Positions 17,207 through 23,935 of a stretch of 64,000 nt of DNA are shown here, one piece after another. The stretch covers positions 62,001 through 126,000 of the forward strand of contig CAZEAP010000002.1 in assembly GCA_964510315.1 (NCBI GenBank). The letters are read 5' to 3'. Numbering within the stretch: position 1 is the stretch's first letter; each line of letters starts with the position of its first letter. The notes below the pieces were generated by a model. That model saw only the letters and a list, made by a program, of their open reading frames with translations, was not told the DNA's origin and ran no database searches. The position numbers and the translations under genes are program-made. Origin of the DNA: CAZEAP01 sp964510315 (GTDB lineage Bacteria > Planctomycetota > Brocadiia > SM23-32).

Positions 17207-17773
17207 TCAGTAAAGACTCTGGCGGAAGTCCACGTGGTTGGTGGCGAGGAATACGTTTTCATGCTGGAGGCTGACCTTCATCTGCTCCGGCGGCCAGAGG
17301 GACTCCACGTCCATCTGCAGCCGCTCGACCTCCAGTCCAGGGGGCACCTGGAGCTGGCCGATCAGCATGAAATCCTCCCCCTCGCTGTAGGCGTAGAGGT
17401 CCTCCAGGTTGACGTTACGGCTTGCCAGGAGGGAGGTTACGCGGTGAATAACGCCCTTCTGGTCGGGCCCGGAGATGGTGAGGATGAACCGTTCCGCCTC
17501 CGCCACCACCGGCTCGGGTTCGGCGACCGTCCTCGACTTCACCGAGACTTCCAGCTCTCCGGGGGCGCCGCTCCGGCGGACCTTCTCCGAGAGCGCCTCC
17601 GCCGTTACCCCGGCATCGAAATGGATGATGAGGATGATGGTGAAATACCCCCGCATCACCGTCTGGCTGATGGCCTCGATGTTGCCGCCCAGCTCGGTGA
17701 CCGCCTCGGTCATGCCGGCGACGATTCCCACCCGGTCCAGGGACATCACGGTGAGCACGTAATCTGAGGCCAT
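17207..17773 (-). CDS. Double ACT-domain regulatory protein
   Basis: A 188-residue protein. Two ACT domains are visible: residues 3-80 (YVLTVMSLDRVGIVAGMTEAV, GGNIEAISQTVMRGYF) and about 95-180 (ILTISGPDQKGVIHRVTSLL, NVNLEDLYAYSEGEDFMLIG). ACT pairs of the GcvR or UPF0237 type bind amino acids or protein partners and have no catalytic role. The ATG at 17773 has GGGAG upstream. It lies between gpsA (26 bases) and the UPF0210 gene (33 bases) on the same strand. A longer frame running on into gpsA is antisense noise. Confidence 0.85.
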   Translation of the reverse strand: MASDYVLTVMSLDRVGIVAGMTEAVTELGGNIEAISQTVMRGYFTIILIIHFDAGVTAEALSEKVRRSGAPGELEVSVKSRTVAEPEPVVAEAERFILTISGPDQKGVIHRVTSLLASRNVNLEDLYAYSEGEDFMLIGQLQVPPGLEVERLQMDVESLWPPEQMKVSLQHENVFLATNHVDFRQSLY

Positions 17774-17799
17774 GGGACAGTCTCCCGAGTGCAGGCCGT

Positions 17800-18843
17800 T
17801 CAGCGGTCGCGGGCGTGTTCCGGCTTCGGTTCGCGCTGCATCAGCTCCATCCCCGCCTCCACGGGGTCCTTTCCCTCGAACAGCACTTCGTGGACGGCGC
17901 GGGTGATCGGCATCTCCACCCCGCGACTCTCGGCCAGCACGCAGGCGGAGCGGGTGGTGCGCACGCCCTCGGCCACCTGGTCCATCTGGTCGACGATCTG
18001 CTCCAGGCTCTCCCCCTCGGCTATGCGGATGCCGACCGAGCGGTTCCGGCCGTAGGGACTGAAGCAGGTGGTCATCAGGTCTCCGAGTCCGGTGAGTCCG
18101 GCGAAGGTCTCCGGCCGGGCACCCATAGCGACCCCCAGTCGGGTGATCTCGGCCAGGCCGCGGGTCAGAAGGGCGCTCTTCGCGTTGTCGCCAAAGCCCA
18201 GCCCGTCGCAGATGCCGGCCGCGACGGCGATAACGTTCTTCAGGGCGGCCCCCAGCTCCACCCCCACCATGTCGGTGTTGGTGTAAACGCGGAACCGCGG
18301 CCCCATGAAGACCTCCTGCACCTCCCGGGCCACCTCGGGTTCGGCGCTGGTGGCCACGACCGTCGTGGGCATCCGTCGGGCCACCTCCTCGGCATGGCTC
18401 GGCCCGTAAAGTCCGGCCAGGCCGAACTCTCCGCCGCAGACGTCCCGGATCAACCGGCTGCCCACCAGGAGCGTATCCTCCTCTATCCCCTTGGCGACGC
18501 TGATCACCACCTGCTCGGATTCCAGATGCGGCGCCATGCGCTCGCAGACGGAGCGAAGGTATATCGTCGGGGTGGCGGCCACGACGTATTGGGCTCCCGC
18601 CAGGGACGCCGCCATGTCGGAACTCAATTCCACCGCCTCGGGGATGTCCACCTCCGGCAGGTAGCGGGGATTCCGGCGGCTGCCGCGCATGCTCTCCACG
18701 TAGTCGGGGTCCACGCCCCAGACGCACGGCCGGTGGCCGTTGCGCGTGAGCAGCAGGGCCAGTGCCGTGCCCCAGCCGCCGCAGCCGATGATGGCGACGC
18801 GCCGGGGTGGGGAGGGGCGTTCTTCGGTTTCGGGGGTGTCCAT
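17800..18843 (-). CDS. gpsA: NAD(P)-dependent glycerol-3-phosphate dehydrogenase
   Basis: A 347-residue cytosolic enzyme reducing dihydroxyacetone phosphate to sn-glycerol-3-phosphate for phospholipid synthesis. The nucleotide-binding motif GCGGWGTAL lies at 20-28, followed by NPRYLPEV, YVVAATPTIYLRSV, ISVAKGIEEDTL and the C-terminal catalytic region ELGAALKNVIAVAAGICDGLGFGDNAKSALLTRGL. It is the first gene of the minus-strand unit and has a good promoter at 18909-18936. Confidence 0.95.
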   Translation of the reverse strand: MDTPETEERPSPPRRVAIIGCGGWGTALALLLTRNGHRPCVWGVDPDYVESMRGSRRNPRYLPEVDIPEAVELSSDMAASLAGAQYVVAATPTIYLRSVCERMAPHLESEQVVISVAKGIEEDTLLVGSRLIRDVCGGEFGLAGLYGPSHAEEVARRMPTTVVATSAEPEVAREVQEVFMGPRFRVYTNTDMVGVELGAALKNVIAVAAGICDGLGFGDNAKSALLTRGLAEITRLGVAMGARPETFAGLTGLGDLMTTCFSPYGRNRSVGIRIAEGESLEQIVDQMDQVAEGVRTTRSACVLAESRGVEMPITRAVHEVLFEGKDPVEAGMELMQREPKPEHARDR

Positions 18844-18908
18844 GAAAACCGTCCGGCGAGGACCGTGATCTCAGGGGGCGGGAATGCCGCCGACGAACCT
18901 GGTTACGT

Positions 18909-18936
18909 ATTATATGGGGCGCCCGCGCGAAAGCAA
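18909..18936 (-). promoter_or_regulatory. Predicted promoter of the gpsA unit
   Basis: On the minus strand, TTGCTT (18931-18936), 16 bp, then a perfect TATAAT (18909-18914), about 66 bases upstream of gpsA. It is divergent from the first prepilin-like promoter at 19022; together they occupy the 341-base gap 18844-19184. Confidence 0.6.
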
Positions 18937-19021
18937 CCCGGCGCGGGCTTAACTCGCCGACCGGGGGGCGGGGGGGCGCCCGAGGGACGGAAAGACGGGC
19001 GGGAAAGGGCCGTTTTTTTGC

Positions 19022-19050
19022 TTGACAAGGTAAAACCCGTCTGGTAGGAT
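19022..19050 (+). promoter_or_regulatory. Promoter of prepilin-like gene 1
   Basis: Perfect -35 TTGACA (19022-19027), 17 bp, then TAGGAT (19045-19050). A run of seven T (19013-19019) sits directly upstream of the -35 box, as in the other two cassettes. The predicted leader is about 128 nt long. Confidence 0.75.
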
Positions 19051-19098
19051 ACCGGCGTCGTTGAGCAAAACAGAGTATGTACCGTTCCGGAGAAACCG

Positions 19099-19113
19099 TG
19101 AAAGGAGGTGAGA
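19099..19113 (+). promoter_or_regulatory. Leader anti-Shine-Dalgarno element, copy 1
   Basis: TGAAAGGAGGTGAGA contains an extended perfect complement of the usual 16S rRNA 3' end (GAAAGGAGGTGA). It lies more than 70 nt upstream of the real start at 19185, which has its own GGGAGGA. The identical 15-mer occurs at 20817-20831 and 22096-22110. Confidence 0.6.
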
Positions 19114-19184
19114 TTCGGAACTCTCAGGCAGAAAGAGGCACTGTGCAAGTCGAGACGATTTGTTCTATGTGGGAGGATGTGAAG

Positions 19185-20417
19185 ATGAAGAAGGCGTTTA
19201 CTCTGATCGAATTGCTGGTGGTCATAGCAATCATCGCTATTCTGGCCGCAATGCTCATGCCGGCCTTGGAAGAGGCCCGGCAGAAGGCGCGCGGCGCTGC
19301 CTGCCGCTCCAATCTCCACAACATTGGGCTCTCCCTGGCCGGGTACAGGATCGACAGAGACGATCTGTACCCCTCCTGGGTAGGCTGGCAGGCCAAGCAG
19401 GATGCCCACGCCCGCAACAACGCGAACTACAAGGATTACCTGGCCCCGACCGTTCCCTCCGAGCCCTGGGTCACGCGCGAGGGCGGGCCGTTTTACGCCC
19501 TGCTGAAACTGGGTTATCTGGGCGACGTCTACGTACTGGACGATCCTGGCCTGGACATCCCGTATGACCAGGTGCGTGCGTGGGGTCGACCGACGCCCAA
19601 CAGTTACAAGGAAAACCCCATCGCGTGGCCCCATTTCACTAACGATCCCACCCCGGACCCCACCATCGAGTCCGCCCGGCCGGTCCACGACGTCGTCCAC
19701 AGTTGGGACTACACCTACGACCTCGGCCGCATTGACAAGAACTCCAATGCGGGCCGCGTGCAGGTCGCCTGTCAGGTGGAGTCCACCTGGGGATGGGACG
19801 TCGACGGCCCCGCGTACAACATGAGCGAGCCCGCCCACAGCGGCGGCGCGAACGTGCTGTCCGAGGACGGCGCCGTCAACTGGGCCTCCAAGGAAGAGGC
19901 CAGCGTGCTGTGGGATACCGGCATGACCGAAACCGCCGGCGGCACGACCCAGCCTCACGGCGTCTTCCAGCGCTACGGCTACGTCCCGAACCCGCGCATG
20001 GACGAGGACCTCTACTACAGGCCGACCGACACCTGGCTTGAGATCGACCTGGATGACATCTATACGTGGGAGATGGACGAGAACGGCGATCCCTGGGGGA
20101 CCGACCCGAGCGACATGCCGAACGGTTCTGTCGCCCCGAACGGCTACGCCCACGCCATCGTTACCGATCCGTCCGCGGATCCGGCCGACCAACCCAGGCC
20201 GGGCACGCTCAGCCCGAGCCCGACGGCCTATCCGGCCATGCAGTCGTGGGACGATCAGTTCCGCACCTACGGCAGCAACCTGACCGACCCCTACTACTAT
20301 CCGCAGAGGGGTATCTACGCGGAGGAGATGCGTTGGAACAGGCACGACTCTCGGTGCGTGACCAACGTGCCTCAGTGGCCCGCCGGTGGGATGGGTGTTC
20401 CCGAGGACAAGTGGTGA
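19185..20417 (+). CDS. Prepilin-like secreted protein with H-x9-DG motif (copy 1)
   Basis: A 410-residue protein. The class III signal peptide is KKA/FTLIELLVVIAIIAIL, with Glu5 of the mature form and a 20-residue hydrophobic helix, ending in LMPALEEARQKAR. The residue before the cleavage site is Ala, not the usual Gly. The body is Asp-, Pro- and Tyr-rich, with HSGGANVLSEDG (H-x9-DG) typical of the planctomycete/Lentisphaerae pseudopilin-like family. The ATG at 19185 is preceded by GGGAGGA. An upstream in-frame GTG (19098) would fuse the leader to the protein, but the conserved start in copies 2-4 argues against it. No prepilin peptidase or secretin gene is nearby. The function is probably extracellular or surface-exposed. 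Confidence 0.88.
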   Translation: MKKAFTLIELLVVIAIIAILAAMLMPALEEARQKARGAACRSNLHNIGLSLAGYRIDRDDLYPSWVGWQAKQDAHARNNANYKDYLAPTVPSEPWVTREGGPFYALLKLGYLGDVYVLDDPGLDIPYDQVRAWGRPTPNSYKENPIAWPHFTNDPTPDPTIESARPVHDVVHSWDYTYDLGRIDKNSNAGRVQVACQVESTWGWDVDGPAYNMSEPAHSGGANVLSEDGAVNWASKEEASVLWDTGMTETAGGTTQPHGVFQRYGYVPNPRMDEDLYYRPTDTWLEIDLDDIYTWEMDENGDPWGTDPSDMPNGSVAPNGYAHAIVTDPSADPADQPRPGTLSPSPTAYPAMQSWDDQFRTYGSNLTDPYYYPQRGIYAEEMRWNRHDSRCVTNVPQWPAGGMGVPEDKW

Positions 20418-20450
20418 TGCCAATAACTGACGGCTGATTTCAGCCAGTTC

Positions 20451-20485
20451 AGACGGGGCCGGCACCAGCCGGCCCCGTCTTTTTG
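20451..20485 (+). terminator. Intrinsic terminator of prepilin-like gene 1
   Basis: A perfect 12-bp stem (AGACGGGGCCGG / CCGGCCCCGTCT) with a 6-nt loop, followed by a T run to 20484. It begins 33 bases after the stop codon. Confidence 0.92.
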
Positions 20486-20737
20486 CGCCCCGGCTCCCCT
20501 GCTCGCCCCCGCGCCGCCCCGGAAGCTCTCGCCGATTCTCCGGCCGGCCGGGTTGACAGGGCAGCACAGTTGCCGTTCCCGCCGGGGGGCCCTGGTGCTC
20601 TCTGTTTGCCCCTGCATCGGGTTGTCTCCGGTTCGGTGGTTGTCGTTGTTCGTGTGCCTGGTGCTGTTGATGGTAGCACGGGGTGGGCGGCGGGCTGCGG
20701 GCAGTGCCGGCGGGCTTTGGAACGGGCGTTTTTTTCC

Positions 20738-20766
20738 TTGACAGGTATTTTTCAGTGTGGTAGTAT
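20738..20766 (+). promoter_or_regulatory. Promoter of prepilin-like gene 2
   Basis: TTGACA (20738-20743), exactly 17 bp, then TAGTAT (20761-20766), with seven T upstream (20729-20735). The predicted leader is about 140 nt long. The remaining part of the 497-base gap (20486-20727) shows no gene. Confidence 0.8.
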
Positions 20767-20815
20767 GGGGCCGTTTTCGGAGGCAAAAAGTGATTGAGTC
20801 GAGCAATTCCGGCGG

Positions 20816-20872
20816 ATGAAAGGAGGTGAGAGGAGGCATCTGCGGGAGAGTAAGAGAGGATTGACCCACTGA
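20816..20872 (+). other. Leader mini-ORF (18 codons) with embedded anti-SD element
   Basis: ATG at 20816 opens an 18-codon frame (MKGGERRHLRESKRGLTH) ending at TGA 20870-20872, inside the leader of gene 2. Its second to fifth codons are formed by AAAGGAGGTGAG, so the stretch may simply be a ribosome-binding element. Translation is unproven. Confidence 0.35.
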
Positions 20873-20914
20873 GAGGTCAGACGGAGTGGTTCATTCTTGT
20901 GGGAGGATGTGAAG

Positions 20915-21880
20915 ATGAAGAAGGCGTTTACTCTGATCGAACTATTGGTCGTAATAGCAATCATCGCTATTTTGGCCGCGATGCTGATGCCGGCCTTGAA
21001 CAGGGCACGGTTGAGCGCCCGCATAGCCTCGTGCAAGCATAACTTGCACAACATAGGCGCGGCGCTGTCGATGGCACGCGAACAGCGGGGCGAGCAGTAT
21101 CTCCGCAACTACTACGAAGGCGATTTCAACAACCAGTACTGCAACGTGTGGGGCAGGCTGTCCGAACGGGAGTTCATCGAGGACGATGACGTTTTTGCCT
21201 GTCCCGTGGAGGGTAACAACCTGCAGCGGGAGGACATTACTCCCGGTTGGTACGGCGGACCGTTCGACCCCGCCGACCCAACCAGCGATCCCGGCGAGTT
21301 CAAGGACGTGCTGAATTCCGGCTACGGCTACGATAACGGGCGCATCTCCAAGAACGCGCATCCCGCCAGGGCCCTGGCCGCCGACAAGCTGGAAACTGTC
21401 TGGCGTCCCGACACCCCCGGTCCCCAGGCCTCGGCAAACCAGGAGGTCAATCACCGGGACGGAAGCGCCAACGTCCTCTTCCAGGACAACGCCGTTCAGA
21501 ACGTCCTGCCGAGCCGCACCAACATGGTCTGGGTCGTAGATTCCGACTCGGTGGGTCACGGCGACGTGCTTCGGGTCGGCTTCGTGCAGAACCCCAGGCT
21601 CGACGTTCACGACAAGCCGGACACCCAGGGAACCGAGGCCGGAACAAACGGTATGAACATTGACGCCGGGGACGACTTCGATGACATTTACGCCATCGAC
21701 AGCCCTACCCTCGCTCAACTGTTCACACTGCTGAGCGACACGAAGTTCGAGATCTACGGGAACGCTCCCGGGCTGGAAGTCAGGGATCCCCAGGATGCCA
21801 ATATCCAGCCGCTTCGGCACTACACCCACGCGGTGGGTTGGACCAACCGGACGGCCAACTGGAGTTCGCCGAATTACTGA
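20915..21880 (+). CDS. Prepilin-like secreted protein with H-x10-DN motif (copy 2)
   Basis: A 321-residue protein. Its first 28 residues are identical to those of copy 3 and nearly identical to copy 1: KKA/FTLIELLVVIAIIAIL, then LMPALNRARLSAR. The body is different, Asp- and Asn-rich, with NHRDGSANVLFQDNAVQNV carrying a one-residue-longer variant of the H-x9-DG motif. The start at 20915 has GGGAGGA seven bases upstream. It has its own promoter and terminator, so it is a single-gene transcription unit. Export and processing by a type IV prepilin peptidase is inferred from the signal sequence. Confidence 0.88.
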   Translation: MKKAFTLIELLVVIAIIAILAAMLMPALNRARLSARIASCKHNLHNIGAALSMAREQRGEQYLRNYYEGDFNNQYCNVWGRLSEREFIEDDDVFACPVEGNNLQREDITPGWYGGPFDPADPTSDPGEFKDVLNSGYGYDNGRISKNAHPARALAADKLETVWRPDTPGPQASANQEVNHRDGSANVLFQDNAVQNVLPSRTNMVWVVDSDSVGHGDVLRVGFVQNPRLDVHDKPDTQGTEAGTNGMNIDAGDDFDDIYAIDSPTLAQLFTLLSDTKFEIYGNAPGLEVRDPQDANIQPLRHYTHAVGWTNRTANWSSPNY

Positions 21881-21893
21881 TTCAGGACCTTCC

Positions 21894-21931
21894 GGGGATG
21901 GCGCCGCCAGGCGTCATCCCCCCTTTTTTTT
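21894..21931 (+). terminator. Intrinsic terminator of prepilin-like gene 2
   Basis: A 12-bp stem with one G-T pair (GGGGATGGCGCC with GGCGTCATCCCC), a 4-nt loop and a run of eight T. It starts 13 bases after the stop. Confidence 0.92.
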
Positions 21932-22016
21932 GCACCCCGCCGGGGCGGCCACCCCCGGGCCTTTTGGCGGGGACCCGCCGGAGTCGGCGGCGGTGTTGAA
22001 AGGGCTGTTTTTTTCC

Positions 22017-22045
22017 TTGACAGGTATTTTTCAGTGTGGTAGTAT
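22017..22045 (+). promoter_or_regulatory. Promoter of prepilin-like gene 3
   Basis: TTGACA (22017-22022), 17 bp, then TAGTAT (22040-22045), identical to copy A. Confidence 0.8.
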
Positions 22046-22094
22046 GGGGGCGTTTTCGGAGGCAAAAAGTGATTGAGTCGAGCAATTCCGGCGG

Positions 22095-22151
22095 ATGAAA
22101 GGAGGTGAGAGGAGGCATCTGCGGGAGAGTAAGAGAGGATTGACCCACTGA
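22095..22151 (+). other. Leader mini-ORF (18 codons), second copy
   Basis: Identical to 20816-20872 because it lies in the duplicated cassette. It contains the anti-SD 15-mer at 22096-22110, 83 nt upstream of the gene 3 start. Confidence 0.35.
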
Positions 22152-22193
22152 GAGGTCAGACGGAGTGGTTCATTCTTGTGGGAGGATGTGAAG

Positions 22194-23309
22194 ATGAAGA
22201 AGGCGTTTACTCTGATCGAACTATTGGTCGTAATAGCAATCATCGCTATTTTGGCCGCGATGCTGATGCCGGCCTTGGAAGAGGCCCGCGTTAAGGCACG
22301 GAGCGCTACGTGCAAAAGTAACATCCACGAGTTGGGCCTCGCCCTCAGCATGTGGCGAGACGACAACAACAATTCTTGGACCTACGGACCGTGTACGTTC
22401 ATCGACGGTTCTTGCTACACCATGGCCAGAATCATGGTGGACGGCTACCTGGAAGACCGCGACGTGCTGGTCTGCCCCAACCTGGACTCACCCTACCCCA
22501 GGGAACCAGACATGAACTGGCACGCCGGCAATATGAGGTGCGGCGCATGCGACCTGGGCGTGTGGAACTGCTTCAAGTGGGTAGGCCCGCGTGAGATCAG
22601 CTACTTCTACGACCCCGATCGCATCGCCACCGGCTCCCCGCCCACCCGCGTGATCGCGGCGGACGGAATTGAGATGGCCACCAGCTTCGGAGTGGAGCCG
22701 CCCAACCACTACGACGGTGCCCATCTTCTGTTCGTGGATAATTCCGTCCAGTGGTCGCGTAAGAAATACGCCGACGAGCGCTGGACCAAAGAAGAGCCAG
22801 GCACGGACTTCGGTGTCGGCCGTAACTTCATGGTCTGGAGCGGCTATAGTCAGTCGCCCTGGGTTCGCTACGGCGTGATCGAGAATCCCCGTATGGACGA
22901 GGATGGCATCGATAGGCGGAGCAACGGGATTGACACCGACAGCGTCTACGATGTCGAAGGCCGCCACGGCGACGTCCAGGCCGACGGCGAGGGACAGTCG
23001 ATCGCTCAGGGCCAGGCCACCGTTACCTTCTACGATTACGACCCCTCCAGCCGCTGCGGCGTGCAGGCCGACATCGGCAAAGTGAGCACCACCGACGCTT
23101 CGGTGGCCGGCGGCAGCTTCGAGGCCGGTTGGGCCGACTGGGGCTTCGACGGTGCCTGGAGAGGTTGTAACGCGGGCGGTAATTACGGCTGCACCGACTG
23201 CGACCACATGGGCGACAGCTTCCTCTACGAGTACGGCGGCGAAGGCGCTGGTTGGGGAGGCTGGACCTGGGGCGTTCCCGAACCCTGGGAATCCGAAGTC
23301 TATCGTTGA
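22194..23309 (+). CDS. Prepilin-like secreted protein with H-x9-DN motif (copy 3)
   Basis: A 371-residue protein. The signal is KKA/FTLIELLVVIAIIAIL, followed by LMPALEEARVKAR as in copy 1. The body contains cysteine-rich patches (RCGACDLGVWNC, GCNAGGNYGCTDCDHMGD) not seen in the other copies, NHYDGAHLLFVDN (H-x9-DN), and a glycine- and tryptophan-rich C-terminus (GGEGAGWGGWTWG). The extra cysteines may form disulfides after export. It has its own promoter and terminator. Confidence 0.88.
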   Translation: MKKAFTLIELLVVIAIIAILAAMLMPALEEARVKARSATCKSNIHELGLALSMWRDDNNNSWTYGPCTFIDGSCYTMARIMVDGYLEDRDVLVCPNLDSPYPREPDMNWHAGNMRCGACDLGVWNCFKWVGPREISYFYDPDRIATGSPPTRVIAADGIEMATSFGVEPPNHYDGAHLLFVDNSVQWSRKKYADERWTKEEPGTDFGVGRNFMVWSGYSQSPWVRYGVIENPRMDEDGIDRRSNGIDTDSVYDVEGRHGDVQADGEGQSIAQGQATVTFYDYDPSSRCGVQADIGKVSTTDASVAGGSFEAGWADWGFDGAWRGCNAGGNYGCTDCDHMGDSFLYEYGGEGAGWGGWTWGVPEPWESEVYR

Positions 23310-23371
23310 TGGCGTTGTGATCTGCGCCACCATCGAAAGTCCCATGTAGGACGGACGTAACACAACGGAGA

Positions 23372-23415
23372 GGCAGGCGGGAGCCACCGGCTCCCGTCTG
23401 CCCCTTCTTTTTTTG
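23372..23415 (+). terminator. Intrinsic terminator of prepilin-like gene 3
   Basis: A 14-bp stem containing one G-T pair (GGCAGGCGGGAGCC with GGCTCCCGTCTGCC), a 3-nt loop, then CCTTC and a run of seven T. Confidence 0.9.
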
Positions 23416-23935
23416 CCCCTCCGCCACTCTCAGCCCGTGCGGCACATCGGAGTCGCCCGCTCCGCGGGCTCTGTATGGGGGCGGGACGCCGATGCTCCCC
23501 GGGTTCGCCCGCTTCCGGGCGCGCAAACCCCGGGGAAGGGACGGCCAAAGGGAAAAGGAGCCCGCCGGAGGCAGGCGAATCAGAAGCCCGCGGCGCACCA
23601 GAGCAGCACCAATTGAACTCAATAGACCCGATCGTGAGGGCGAACGAAAGGGCTTTCCACGCACCGGTTATCGAGTCGTGGCGCGTACAGTTGAGAAACA
23701 CAGGCATCAATAAACGCATACTCCTGGCCCGCCTTGTCCGGCAGATACTGCGTGGCCGGGCAGGGGTAGTGTTTTGGCGAAGGCTCGAGGGAACGGGGCG
23801 GATTCAGGGGACGCTTGCATTGGGCGTCAAAACGGGCGACCATATGTTGGGCGGCGTCGAGGTCGGCTGCGGACCTGCCGGGCCGCCGTATTCAAAGCAA
23901 ACAGTCAGCCTGAAGCAGGAGCGGCGCAGGCCACG
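23416..23935. other. Intergenic region upstream of the fused spermidine synthase gene
   Basis: 520 bases without a supported gene. A 21-mer at 23711-23731 (TAAACGCATACTCCTGGCCCG) matches 8530-8550 at 20 of 21 positions. Short frames here have no ribosome site or recognisable motif, and no convincing promoter was found for the downstream gene. Confidence 0.5.

Larger units (their letters stand above)
20728..20998 (+). repeat. 271-bp direct repeat, copy A (promoter-leader-signal peptide cassette)
   Basis: It matches 22007-22277 at 270 of 271 positions; the only difference seen is C20771 versus G22050. It spans the T tract, promoter, leader and the first 28 codons of prepilin-like gene 2. The sequences diverge abruptly at both ends. 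Confidence 0.95.
22007..22277 (+). repeat. 271-bp direct repeat, copy B
   Basis: Partner of 20728-20998, 1279 bases downstream in the same orientation, with one mismatch. It supplies the promoter, leader and signal peptide of prepilin-like gene 3. Confidence 0.95.

Noticed and set aside
17207..18727. A single 506-codon protein joining the ACT protein to sequence overlapping gpsA
   Set aside because: The upstream part lies in a wrong frame inside gpsA; the ATG at 17773 with a ribosome site gives the normal two-ACT protein.
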